Under the pieces are notes generated by a model, which had not been told where the DNA came from, did not search any database, and saw nothing but the letters and a program-made list of their open reading frames with translations. Positions 37,263 through 46,824 of a stretch of DNA of 64,000 bases are shown here, piece by piece (positions within the stretch are counted from its first letter, which is position 1; each line of letters starts with the position of its first letter). The stretch covers positions 310,001 through 374,000 of the forward strand of contig CANGYJ010000002.1 of NCBI GenBank assembly GCA_947458455.1, in the 5' to 3' direction. Origin of the DNA: Verrucomicrobiaceae bacterium (GTDB taxonomy: Bacteria; Verrucomicrobiota; Verrucomicrobiia; Verrucomicrobiales; Verrucomicrobiaceae). The position numbers and the translations under genes were made by a program.

Positions 37263-40200
37263 ATGAAACTGCTTCTTCCGTTTTTTTCGCTCCTCGCGCT
37301 GTTTTCGGCCTTTTCGCCGCTTGGGGCGCAAAGTGGCTCCATCCCGCCAAATGTGGCCGCCGTGGGCACCACCATCACCACCGGCGGCACACGCTGGGCC
37401 TACCTCTATTGGCGTGCGAGTGAGCCGCTGGCGCTCGCTGCGGACAAGATCGCCATTTATCGCAAAAACGGCACCGCTACGGCCACCACCAGCTACGCAC
37501 GGGTCTCCATCACCGAGGCGCAGACCGACCCCGCCGTCATCGGTGCGCTGCTGCACCGTGCTGAGCAGCTCGGTGACGATCTCACCCTGCTCAATGCGGC
37601 CATCGTCGCTAGTTTCGGCCCGCTTTTCACCGACAGCGGCATCGCGCTGGAGAAAAAAATCGCCGCTGTCATCACCGGTGCACATGGCGACGCGGAAAAG
37701 ACCGCCGTGCTCGACACCATCGCCGCCAGCCACCCTGCGCTGGCGATGGCACGCGGCCACGCCATCGCGCTGGAAGTGAGTGTGGGCATTCACACCTTTG
37801 AACTGCGCACCTTTGATGCCGGAAACAACCGCGACCTCGACGTCATCGGCCGTGTGCAGGTCAATACCGCCTCCGTGACCCAACTACCCGCCCCAGGGCG
37901 ACCGCTGAGCGTGCCCTACCACCTCACACCACCGCCCGCGACAGCCGCAGCCGTCATTCTACCCGCCACGCCGCGTGATGACGCCCTTGTGCGCCTGCGC
38001 TGGGCCACGCCGGACCCGCTGCGTGACGCCAGCCTCATGCAGCACGGCTTTAACCTCTTCCGCGTCAGCCGAACCTTCGCCGAAGGGCTGAACTGGCACC
38101 TCACCGCGCCCACCACCACCGCGCTGCTCGCCGCCGTCAGCGGCAGCCCCACCTTTGTCGCCCGTGTGAACCGCACGCCCATCATCACCGAGCGCCAGCT
38201 CACCGCGAATGAAGCCGCCTACGACACCGACCAGGAGACCTACTTCCTCGCCGACGACAACAACCGCCACCAAGCTAGCGGCACGCCTTTCGCCGATGGG
38301 GCGGCGTATTATTACTTCACCACCGCGCGTGACATCCTGGGGCGTGATGGCGTGGTCTCGCCCGCCAGTCCGCTCGTGACCCTCTGCGACCGCATGCCGC
38401 CCATGCCGCCCGCAGCGGTGAAGGTGGAAAACATCTTCAACCGCATCGCCGGAGCACGCAAACAACGCCTGAAAGTGAGCTGGACCGCGCCCGCGGACAG
38501 CAGCGGCATCAAAGACTACTACCTCTACCGCTGGAGCAGCATCGGCGAGATGCAGCAAAAGTCCCGCGACCTCGATCCGGTGGAAAAAATCCCCGACTAC
38601 AATCTCGCCGCCATCATCCCGCATGTCGCTGGTACCACGCAGTACAGCTTCATCGACGACGGCACCACTGCGCCGCCCGCCTGGGCGAATCTCGTCACGC
38701 CCACACCCGCCATGCCCGCGCAGGAAGGCGTCGGTTATTACTATACAATCCGTGCGCGGGACAACTCCGTGTGCGGTGGCAACGTCAGCAAAGCCAGCGG
38801 CACCGCCATCGGCCACCTGCATGACCACACCGGCCCCACGGGGGCACCAGTCAGCAGCATCAAAACCATCTGCTACACGCCGGTGGCCACCTTTTTGAAT
38901 TTTGGCCAGGAAGACGAGCTACAGTTCAGCAATGCGGTGATCAAACTGCGCCTCTCCTGCGAAGCAAAGCCCGCGATGACTCCCCCGATGAAGCGCCGCC
39001 TCGCCTGGGCGGAGTTTTATACCAAGATGGGGGCCAGTGCACCAGTGCTGATCGGTCGGGTGAGCTTCACGCATCCCCCGGCGGGAAATTCCAAAGCGGA
39101 AATCCTCACTGCCATCGCCAACAGCACCACCAAGCCGCAGATCGGCTGCCGCATCGGCCTGAACAACGGCGCGGTGTCCCCCATCGTGTATTCGACCAAC
39201 GACCAGCTCACGCAGATCACTGGCAAGCGCCGCGTGCTGAACTTTGAGGGGGAGGTGCAGCGCCAGCTCTGCATCGGCGGTGACGAGCATGACAGCAGCG
39301 AAAACGGCGACGAAGACGGCGACGGCACCGTGGAGCGCAACAACGTCGTGATCGAGGTCACCATGCCCGCCGGAGCCGCCGAATACCGCGCCTACCGCCG
39401 CATCGATGAAGGCGACTACCAGCTCCTCAATCATGACACCACCAGCGCGGGCGCTTTGGAGGCCATCACGGATGACACCCTGCCCACCACGCCCTGCCGC
39501 GTGTGTTATTATATCCAAGTCACCGACTCCAGCGGCAATCCAGGGCCGTACTGGCTCGTCCACTGCGTCGAGGTCAATGGCACGCTGCCCACGCCCATGC
39601 TCACCCCGCTCAGCCGCCAGGGCAGCAGCGCCACCCCGCAGATGCGGGTGAAGTTTTTCTGCCCACCGAGCGGTGTGGAGCGCTTTGAAGTCTGGATCGG
39701 TCGTCAGGGCGGCGGTGCGCTGCTTTCCAGCACCAGCACGCTCTCCGCAGACCAGGCCACGCATCCGAATACGAGCATCGAGGACTCTCCCGGCACCGAC
39801 TTCGGCGTCTATGACACGCCGCATGTCATGATCCTCTCCCCTGCGGGTGCCACCTCGCAGTTCAGCTTTGATGTGCCGGTGGAGCTCGGCGCGGAGTACA
39901 CCGTGCTGGTGCGTGCCGTCGGCCCCGGCGGCTATTCCGAGCGCAACAGCGGTGATTTCAGCAACGCGGAGACTTTTAGCTGGCTCAGCGCCGGCAGCAG
40001 CACGGACGTGAATGTGCCCTGGCCCGCACGGCCTGCGCCTGCCACGGGCAGCTTTCACAGCAGCATCAGCGCCGCCTACATCAACTACCCCAACAACATG
40101 TCCACCACCGCCGCGCAGTGGGAAGGCGTGGGCGTGCGCATCGGCGAAATCCCGCAGCAGGCCAAACAGGTCGTCGGAGAGAACAAAACGAACATGAACA

Positions 40201-40616
40201 TCCTCATCGTCGATACCGCCTCCGAGCCGGAAAGTTACCTGTACTCCAACAGTGCCGCCAAAACGGCTGAGGAGGGCCAAAGAACCAATCCAGGCCTCAT
40301 TTTGCCCGTGGTGATGTACCGCACGCAAATCCCCAATGCGAAGTATCCCAGCGTCTCCGGCGATCTGGTGCAGGTGACGCCTTTGATGGAAGAAATCGCC
40401 TACAAAGCCATCGGCGGCGGCAGTCCACAGATCGAGATCCACGACCCCTACATCGGCCTGCAAGCCAACGGAGCCAAGCACGACATCATGCTGCTCGACC
40501 GCCATCCCGTGCTCACTGGCGCGGCCTATCAATACCTCCTGGTGCGCTACGGACCTGACAAAGAGATCGAGCGCGTCATCCCCACCAACACCGTCACCAC
40601 CCGCACGCTGCCATGA
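37263..40616 (+). CDS. Large secreted protein with fibronectin III-like modules, second of a trio
   Basis: The product is 1117 residues with a signal peptide (MKLLLPFFSLLALFSAFSPLGAQ). Several segments look like fibronectin type III strands: RLKVSWTAPADSSGIKDYYLYRW, VGYYYTIRARDNS, YRAYRRIDEGDYQLL and YTVLVRAVGPGGYSE. An early helical insert (about 90-170) contains LHRAEQLGDDLTLLNAAIV. Acidic stretches (EDGDGTVE region) could bind calcium. No catalytic motif was found. The stop overlaps the third gene of the trio (ATGA). A scaffold or adhesion role is possible but not shown. Confidence 0.75.
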   Translation: MKLLLPFFSLLALFSAFSPLGAQSGSIPPNVAAVGTTITTGGTRWAYLYWRASEPLALAADKIAIYRKNGTATATTSYARVSITEAQTDPAVIGALLHRAEQLGDDLTLLNAAIVASFGPLFTDSGIALEKKIAAVITGAHGDAEKTAVLDTIAASHPALAMARGHAIALEVSVGIHTFELRTFDAGNNRDLDVIGRVQVNTASVTQLPAPGRPLSVPYHLTPPPATAAAVILPATPRDDALVRLRWATPDPLRDASLMQHGFNLFRVSRTFAEGLNWHLTAPTTTALLAAVSGSPTFVARVNRTPIITERQLTANEAAYDTDQETYFLADDNNRHQASGTPFADGAAYYYFTTARDILGRDGVVSPASPLVTLCDRMPPMPPAAVKVENIFNRIAGARKQRLKVSWTAPADSSGIKDYYLYRWSSIGEMQQKSRDLDPVEKIPDYNLAAIIPHVAGTTQYSFIDDGTTAPPAWANLVTPTPAMPAQEGVGYYYTIRARDNSVCGGNVSKASGTAIGHLHDHTGPTGAPVSSIKTICYTPVATFLNFGQEDELQFSNAVIKLRLSCEAKPAMTPPMKRRLAWAEFYTKMGASAPVLIGRVSFTHPPAGNSKAEILTAIANSTTKPQIGCRIGLNNGAVSPIVYSTNDQLTQITGKRRVLNFEGEVQRQLCIGGDEHDSSENGDEDGDGTVERNNVVIEVTMPAGAAEYRAYRRIDEGDYQLLNHDTTSAGALEAITDDTLPTTPCRVCYYIQVTDSSGNPGPYWLVHCVEVNGTLPTPMLTPLSRQGSSATPQMRVKFFCPPSGVERFEVWIGRQGGGALLSSTSTLSADQATHPNTSIEDSPGTDFGVYDTPHVMILSPAGATSQFSFDVPVELGAEYTVLVRAVGPGGYSERNSGDFSNAETFSWLSAGSSTDVNVPWPARPAPATGSFHSSISAAYINYPNNMSTTAAQWEGVGVRIGEIPQQAKQVVGENKTNMNILIVDTASEPESYLYSNSAAKTAEEGQRTNPGLILPVVMYRTQIPNAKYPSVSGDLVQVTPLMEEIAYKAIGGGSPQIEIHDPYIGLQANGAKHDIMLLDRHPVLTGAAYQYLLVRYGPDKEIERVIPTNTVTTRTLP

Positions 40617-43600
40617 AGCTGAAACTCTCTCTCTTTGCCCTCCTCTGCGCCGCGCCGCTGCTGCACGGAGCGAACTTCATCACCGAGTCCGCGGAGCAAT
40701 TCCTCGCACCCGGCGACTACGATGACGATGGGGATGTCGATCTCGCCATCCTCGACCGCTTCAGCGGCATGGTGCGTGTGCTCTACCGCGTGACGCCCGG
40801 CAGCGTGGTGAGCGGTGGAAACATCGCCACCGGCATGGAAAACCTCAGCGGCGTGACCAGTGGCCGCTTTGACAGCCTCAACAAGGACGCGCTGGCCCTC
40901 ACCACCCCGAACGCGAACAAGATTCACCTGCTCTATCCCGAGGATCCCGCGCACACGACGCCGATCCCTGTCAATGGCGGCCCCGGCAGCCGCACCGTGA
41001 CCGCACTGGACGTGCCCGGCTCTGGCAACACCGCGCATGACGACCTCGTCATCACGCACGGCTTTGGCACCGGCTCGCTCGCCACCACATTGGTGAGCCT
41101 GCGCAACGACGGAACGACCATCGCTGCGCCCGGAACCGGCAGCACCATCAATCAACAGTGGGTGCAGCCGAACGCCCTCGTGCCGCAGACCGGCGCATCA
41201 CCCATCCTCGGCGTCATGAGCCGCACCACCAACCGGCTGCGCGTCGGCGAAGTGAGCGGGAACGTCTTCACGGAGCGCTTCAACATCCCCGCGCCGCCCT
41301 CTGGCTGGTGGGCCACCGGCTTCTTCGGCGCATCGGCCTATGCAGACCTGCTCATCTGGGAAAGCGGCAGCGCCACGGTCAAAGGAGCACGCCTCGGCGG
41401 CAGTGCAGGCGCATGGACCATCGGCACGGCCACGAACCACACGCTGCCGGCCACCGTGTCCACTTTGATGACCTACCTCCTCAGCAGCGGCCAAAGCCGT
41501 GTCTTCGTGGCCTATGGAAATGGCACCGCCAGCTCGCTCGACTACGCGGATGGCACCGGCTTCAGCGGCGCACGCGCCATCTCCCTCGCAGGCCTCAGTG
41601 GCAGCGTCTCCGGCGCGGTGGCGCTGGATGGCGGCCACTTTTTACTCACCACCACCGGCGCGGACGGCTCCACAGGCCGCTACGCCCTCTTCAATGACGA
41701 CGGCACCACCCTTTCACTGCTCTCACATGGTGCGCTCAACACGCTTAGTCCCCGCAATAGCTCGCCCACGGTGCTGCTCTTTGACTCCGCGCCGCTGCGG
41801 AATGAAAACGCCCTCTTCCTCGGTGCCCTGCGTGCCGGTGACTGGACCACGCTCGCCAATCTCGCCGGCGCACCACCCACCGTCACGGCGCTGCGCTATC
41901 AAAGTGCCGCCACCGGCCTGGGCAGCAGTTTCAGTGCGGACATCACCCCGCTGCCCCTCGGCAGTGCTGCGGCGCTGGTGAATCAAATCACGCCGGACAC
42001 CAGTTTATTCGCCCTGAGCAGCCGCGCAGGTGCCTGGAGCAATGACGTCATCGCTGAGCCCGTCGCAGGCTCCTACAGCGAGGCCGTCAGCGTCACCCTC
42101 ACCGCCGCTGTGCCTGCTGGAGCCACGATTTTTTACCGCAAAGGCACCAGCGGCAGTTTTTCCGCCTACAGCACGCCTATCTTCATTTCCCGTGACACCA
42201 CGCTGCAAGCCTACGTCGTGCAAAGCGGCGACAGATCACCCATCGTGAGCTTTAGCTATGATCTCACCAACGAGCCGCAGGATCAGGACAGCGACGCCGA
42301 CGGCGTGCCCGACTTCGTCGAAAACAGCAACGGCCTCGACCCCGAAGGCGGTGCCGACAGCGACGGCGACGGCTACAGCGACCTCGCGGAGCTGCTCGCA
42401 GGCACCAATCCCTCCAGCAGCGCCAGCAAGCCGCTGCTGCGCTCCGACTCGCGTGACAAGATCACCCTCACCGTCACGCCCAAGTCCATCGACCCCGCGA
42501 GCACCAGCGTCACGGTCCATGCGCTCGCAGGCACCGAAGTCAGCGTCTATGACGTCGAAGGCACGCTGCTCGGTCGTGACGTGCTCGAAGGCGCGGACAC
42601 CGCCGCAGTCGTCGAATGCCATCCGGTGGATGAAAATCAGCGCTTCCTCATCGTGCAAACCAGCACGCACTTTGCCATCAACACCGCCGACACGGATCAG
42701 GACAAAGGCCGCGAACTCGTACAAATCATCCCCGTGCCCGCACGTGAGCCTGTGAGCGTCAGCTTCACCTACAACACCGCCGCCACGCAAAGCGCCGAGT
42801 CCGCCCGCTGGATCACCGCCGCGAGCGCCGCCCACGCCGCCGCCACACCCGCCAGCATCACCGACGCCTCTTTCGATGCGGATGACGTGCTCGCCTTTGC
42901 CCTCACCGAGATGGTCCTGGGCGAAGGACTCAACCAGCGCGGCACTTCCTTCAACAAAGCCACCTTCACCCCCTGGCGTGCCACCGAGCGCGGCTCGAAC
43001 ACCTTTCGCAGCATTACCAAAACCGAGCTGCGTGAGCTCGCCGGCCCCGTGGACACCGGTGTCTACTTCAACGCCAGTTGGCCGCCGCCCTACGTCGCCC
43101 ACAGCGTTCATGCGCAGATGCAGAGCGCCGTCACCACACCGGCGGATGCAGGCATGACCGCCCTGCGCAAGCTCGCCCGCGACATCTACCGCATCAGCGC
43201 CGTCTTCTCGAACGCCGAACCCGGCATGTACGACCTCCCGCTGGATGCGCTGCGCCAGGTGCTGCTCTTTTCCACCCTCCCAGCCGCCTACCAGGCCAAA
43301 ACCAGCCTCAGCAGCACCGAAACCAACGATGCGCTCATGAAGGCCAGCTTTCTCCGCTACACCAGCGGCCTCAATCGCGTCGCGGTGACACGCACGCTCG
43401 CTTTTGTCAGCCAAAATGCCTCAAACACCCTCGCGCAGCTCAGCGGCGGCGGCACCACCTTCAGCCTCATCGACCTCGAAGGCACGCCCTACGAGCTGCC
43501 GGAGCAGTGGGACCTGCAAAGCGGCAGCGTCATGGAGGTCATCGGCTACGAGGACACAGCAGCACGCGACGGCTACGCCACCATCACCGTCGCCCGTGCC

Positions 43601-44044
43601 ACCCTGACAGTCATCGAGCTGCCCGACCGCACCGACAGCGACGGCGACCTGCTCGCCGATGCCTGGGAGCGCTTTCACTACGGCAACCTCAGCCGTGGGG
43701 CCTTCGACATCGGTGACTCCAGCGGCTTCAGCCTCCTGCACGAGTACCTCGCCGCCACCGATCCGCTACGTGCCGCCCATTCGCCCACCGGAGCACCGGT
43801 GAGCTTCACCTTCAGCAGCACACGCAGTAGTACACCCGCCGCAGCCACGATCCGCATCGAAAGCTGGTGGCCGGTGAGCTACCTCGATCAGTTCGAGATT
43901 TACGTCGAAAGCAGCCCCGACCTCGCCACCTGGACCGACACCGTCGCCATCGCCACCCACATCGCCGACGGCCTCCACCGCGCCGAAATGCCCATCGCCG
44001 GAGCGAAGCTGTTTTACCGCATGCGGGCCAGGCTGAAGCCGTGA
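40613..44044 (+). CDS. Large secreted protein with FG-GAP-like and TSP3-type calcium repeats, third of a trio
   Basis: The product is 1143 residues with a signal peptide (MKLKLSLFALLCAAPLLHG). An FG-GAP/VCBS-like calcium loop is at about 33-43 (GDYDDDGDVDLAIL). A chitobiase C-terminal-like beta domain lies at about 477-548 (AGATIFYRKG, YSTPIFISRDTTLQAY). Thrombospondin type 3-like acidic repeats are at about 555-595 (DSDADGVPDF, DSDGDGYSDLAELLAGTNP) and about 1008-1020 (DSDGDLLADAWERF). The middle part is not recognised. Coupled with the previous gene, it completes an operon of three giant exported proteins. DUF1552 follows after 75 bases. Confidence 0.78.
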   Translation: MKLKLSLFALLCAAPLLHGANFITESAEQFLAPGDYDDDGDVDLAILDRFSGMVRVLYRVTPGSVVSGGNIATGMENLSGVTSGRFDSLNKDALALTTPNANKIHLLYPEDPAHTTPIPVNGGPGSRTVTALDVPGSGNTAHDDLVITHGFGTGSLATTLVSLRNDGTTIAAPGTGSTINQQWVQPNALVPQTGASPILGVMSRTTNRLRVGEVSGNVFTERFNIPAPPSGWWATGFFGASAYADLLIWESGSATVKGARLGGSAGAWTIGTATNHTLPATVSTLMTYLLSSGQSRVFVAYGNGTASSLDYADGTGFSGARAISLAGLSGSVSGAVALDGGHFLLTTTGADGSTGRYALFNDDGTTLSLLSHGALNTLSPRNSSPTVLLFDSAPLRNENALFLGALRAGDWTTLANLAGAPPTVTALRYQSAATGLGSSFSADITPLPLGSAAALVNQITPDTSLFALSSRAGAWSNDVIAEPVAGSYSEAVSVTLTAAVPAGATIFYRKGTSGSFSAYSTPIFISRDTTLQAYVVQSGDRSPIVSFSYDLTNEPQDQDSDADGVPDFVENSNGLDPEGGADSDGDGYSDLAELLAGTNPSSSASKPLLRSDSRDKITLTVTPKSIDPASTSVTVHALAGTEVSVYDVEGTLLGRDVLEGADTAAVVECHPVDENQRFLIVQTSTHFAINTADTDQDKGRELVQIIPVPAREPVSVSFTYNTAATQSAESARWITAASAAHAAATPASITDASFDADDVLAFALTEMVLGEGLNQRGTSFNKATFTPWRATERGSNTFRSITKTELRELAGPVDTGVYFNASWPPPYVAHSVHAQMQSAVTTPADAGMTALRKLARDIYRISAVFSNAEPGMYDLPLDALRQVLLFSTLPAAYQAKTSLSSTETNDALMKASFLRYTSGLNRVAVTRTLAFVSQNASNTLAQLSGGGTTFSLIDLEGTPYELPEQWDLQSGSVMEVIGYEDTAARDGYATITVARATLTVIELPDRTDSDGDLLADAWERFHYGNLSRGAFDIGDSSGFSLLHEYLAATDPLRAAHSPTGAPVSFTFSSTRSSTPAAATIRIESWWPVSYLDQFEIYVESSPDLATWTDTVAIATHIADGLHRAEMPIAGAKLFYRMRARLKP

Positions 44045-44119
44045 GTGCGAACTGAGCACGAAGCAATAGCTGCAATAAGCCCGCTTAGCTCTGCGTTCAC
44101 TTCGGCTCCAAAATCCCTC

Positions 44120-45385
44120 ATGAATCGTCGTCACTTTCTCCTCAGTTCTCTCGGCACCACACTGGCGTTGCCGGGCATGTCTTCGCTCATGGCCAAGACC
44201 GTGGGCGGCTCCGTGCAGGCCGCGAAAGGAGCGGGCATGGGCGCTCGGCGCTTTGTGGCGATCGGGAATCTGCTCGGCTACCAGACGAAGAGCCTGTTTC
44301 CGACGACCACCGGCCGGAATTACGAGAAGACGACGCTGCTGGAGCCGCTGTGGGACATTCGCGACAAGTTGACGGTCCTCCGTGGGCTGGATCACGGCGT
44401 GAAGGGTGGTCATTTCGCGGTGCATTCGTTCCTTTCCGGCGTGCTGCATTCTGAGGCGCAAAATCGCCCGGATGGCAATGTGACCATCGATCAGTTCCTC
44501 GCGGACGAAGTGGGCTTTGAGACGCGTTTTCCTTCGCTCACGGTCGGCTCGGAAGGCGGTATCCATGGCGGCTGTCAGATCGCGTGGACGAAGTCGGGCG
44601 TGCGTGTGCCGCCGGTGACGAATCCGGCGGAGTTGTTCGAGAAACTCTTCGTCACCGACTCGAAGGAGCGTCAGGCGCGTCGCATGCAGGAAAATCAGGT
44701 GCAGGCCTCCATTCTCGATTCCGTGCTGGAGGAAGCGAACCGCCTCTCGAAGCAGGTCAACAAGGAGGACAAGGACAAGCTCGACGAATACCTCACGTCC
44801 GTCCGCGATGTGGAAAAGCGCCTGGAACTGCGCCAACGCTGGACGAACCAGCCGAAGCCCAAAGCGCCCTTCGACAAGCCCGCGAATCGCAACGCCGTCG
44901 AGGATCTGCCGCTGCTGTATGAGATGATCGCGCTCGCCTTGCAGTCGGACAGCACGCGCATCGCCACGCTCGAGATCGGCGGCGATTTCATGCCGCAGCA
45001 TCTCGGCATCAAAAAGGACTGGCATGGCCTCTCGCATCACGGCAACGCCCCCGAAGCCATCGCGGACCTCATCACGCTGGAGAAGTATCAGATCGAGCAC
45101 TATGGCAAATTCGTCGCCCGGCTCGCGAAGATGAACGATGGCGAGCGTACGCTGCTCGACTCGACGACCGTGCTTTTCGGCAGCGGCATGGGCGATGGCA
45201 ATTCGCACAAGAACTCCGACCTGCCCATCCTCCTCGCTGGCGGCGGTTACAAGCACGGCGAATTCCGCGAAGTGCCGCGTGAAGGCATCAACAAGGTGCC
45301 GCTGTGCAATCTCTTCGTCGATATCGCCCAGAAGATGGGCGTGGAGACCGATTCGTTCGGCAACAGCACGGGGCGGTTTGCTTGA
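44120..45385 (+). CDS. DUF1552 protein
   Basis: From ATG 44120 the product is 421 residues with a twin-arginine-like start (MNRRHFLLSSLGTTLALPG). Family features include RRFVAIGNLLGYQ, LRGLDHGVKGGHFAVHSFLSG in two parts, DSTTVLFGSGMGDGNSHKNSDLPILLAGG in parts, and the terminal NLFVDIAQKMGVE. DUF1552 proteins are exported, relate to the DUF1501/alkaline phosphatase-like proteins, and usually follow a DUF1592 cytochrome gene. Here the DUF1592 gene is about 9.5 kb away (54887). It ends 17 bases from the convergent outer membrane factor gene. Confidence 0.9.
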   Translation: MNRRHFLLSSLGTTLALPGMSSLMAKTVGGSVQAAKGAGMGARRFVAIGNLLGYQTKSLFPTTTGRNYEKTTLLEPLWDIRDKLTVLRGLDHGVKGGHFAVHSFLSGVLHSEAQNRPDGNVTIDQFLADEVGFETRFPSLTVGSEGGIHGGCQIAWTKSGVRVPPVTNPAELFEKLFVTDSKERQARRMQENQVQASILDSVLEEANRLSKQVNKEDKDKLDEYLTSVRDVEKRLELRQRWTNQPKPKAPFDKPANRNAVEDLPLLYEMIALALQSDSTRIATLEIGGDFMPQHLGIKKDWHGLSHHGNAPEAIADLITLEKYQIEHYGKFVARLAKMNDGERTLLDSTTVLFGSGMGDGNSHKNSDLPILLAGGGYKHGEFREVPREGINKVPLCNLFVDIAQKMGVETDSFGNSTGRFA

Positions 45386-45402
45386 GCGGGTGGTATCGGA
45401 GT

Positions 45403-46800
45403 CTATTTTGCGGCGGGAATGCTCGATTTGTCCCAACCGCCGCCGAGGGAGCGATAGAGTTCGATGGTGGCGGCGATTTCATCGAGGCGGGCGCGGGCTT
45501 GAGAGAGTTCTGCAGCGAAGAGTTCTTGGTCGTTGTAGAGGACTTCGAGGTAGGCGGAGGCTCCGTTGTCGTAGCGCTCGCGGATGAGGCCGAGGGCAGA
45601 CTGGCGGGCTTGGACGACTTGAGATTGGGCGGCGCGGACGCCTGCGCTTTTTTGGCGGGAGATGAGGGCGTCGGAGACTTCACGTAGGCTCTGGAGGACG
45701 GTTTTGCGGTAGTTGGCCTCGGCTTCGTCGCGTGCGGCTTTGCTGCCGCGGATGGCGGCCATGAGGCGGCCACCGGTGAAAATGGGGACGTTCACGGCGG
45801 GGCCGAGCTGCCAGATGCGTGTGGGGTTGTCGAAGAGGCCGGAAAATTCCCGGCTGCGTAGTCCGGCGCTGGCGGTGAGGGTGAAGCTGGGGAGCAGGCG
45901 TGCCTGGGCGACGCCGATATTGGCTGTGGCGGCGATGAGGAGCTGCTCGGCAGCGCGGAGGTCGGGGCGCCGCTGGAGCAGGTCGGAGGGCAGGCCTGCC
46001 GGCACGGTGCTGACGATTTGGATGGAGTCGAAGCTGCGGGTGCGGCGGATGGCTCCCGGTGGGCGTCCGGCGAGGTAGCTGATCTGGTGCTCGAGCTTGG
46101 CGATCTGCTTTTCGATGGTGCGCATGGCGGCGTTGGCTTCGGCGATGAGGACTTCGGCCTGGCGTACGTCGGTGAGGGGGCTTTGGCCGCCTTTTTGCCG
46201 CTGGGTGATGAGGCCGAGCGAGGTGGTGCGTGCGGCGAGGGTGCGGCGGGCGATTCCGAGCTCGTGATCTTGCTCGCACAGGGTGACGTAGGCGGTGGCG
46301 ATGCCTGCAATGAGGCCGACCTGCACCATTCGGCGGCCGTCTTCGGTGGCGAGGACTTGGGCGCGGGCGGCTTCCGAGGAGCGGCGGATTTTGCCCCAAA
46401 AATCAGCTTCGTAGTCGAGGAGGGTGATGCCGATGCTGTGGTTCTGAGTGGCGTTGGTGAAGTTGGTGAGGTCGCTGCGGTTGTAGTTGTAGCCAGCTCC
46501 GATGGTGGGGAGAAATTGCGAGCGTACGGCGGCGAGATTGGCCTGGGCCTGGAGCACGCGTGCGGAGGCGGCCTGGAGGTCGAGGTTGTTGGCGAGGGCT
46601 TCATCAATGAGGGCACGCAGGGCGCTGTCTTGGAAGACGCTGCGCCATTCGAGGTCGCCGAGGCTGCGGGTGCTCTTTTTGCCGCCAAAACGAAAGACGG
46701 AGGGTTCAGCAAGGTCTGGACGGCTGTAATTGGGGCCGACTTTGCAGCCGGTGAGCAGCGCGGCGGTGAGGATGAAAAGATAAAAGCGTGAGCGGGACAT
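45403..46800 (-). CDS. RND efflux outer membrane factor (OprM/NodT-type lipoprotein)
   Basis: The 465-residue protein has a lipoprotein signal (LTAALLTGC, lipidated Cys19) followed by KVGPNYSRPD, the classical NodT/OprM N-terminus. The two outer-membrane efflux protein repeats are seen, with coiled helices such as LDLQAASARVLQAQANLAAVR and QSQVVQARQSALGLIRERYDNGASAYLEVL in part. It forms the trimeric outer membrane channel of the tripartite pump encoded directly upstream (24-base gap). It is the last gene of the five-gene operon. Confidence 0.95.
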   Translation of the reverse strand: MSRSRFYLFILTAALLTGCKVGPNYSRPDLAEPSVFRFGGKKSTRSLGDLEWRSVFQDSALRALIDEALANNLDLQAASARVLQAQANLAAVRSQFLPTIGAGYNYNRSDLTNFTNATQNHSIGITLLDYEADFWGKIRRSSEAARAQVLATEDGRRMVQVGLIAGIATAYVTLCEQDHELGIARRTLAARTTSLGLITQRQKGGQSPLTDVRQAEVLIAEANAAMRTIEKQIAKLEHQISYLAGRPPGAIRRTRSFDSIQIVSTVPAGLPSDLLQRRPDLRAAEQLLIAATANIGVAQARLLPSFTLTASAGLRSREFSGLFDNPTRIWQLGPAVNVPIFTGGRLMAAIRGSKAARDEAEANYRKTVLQSLREVSDALISRQKSAGVRAAQSQVVQARQSALGLIRERYDNGASAYLEVLYNDQELFAAELSQARARLDEIAATIELYRSLGGGWDKSSIPAAK

Positions 46801-46824
46801 GCAGGGAAAAAAGGAAGAAGTGGA

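Noticed and set aside
32976-37883. 1635-codon minus-strand frame opposite the first giant gene
   Set aside because: It encodes a biased His/Arg/Gly/Ala-rich chain with no motif. The plus strand has a signal peptide and normal secreted-protein composition, and the frame would run into a second gene.
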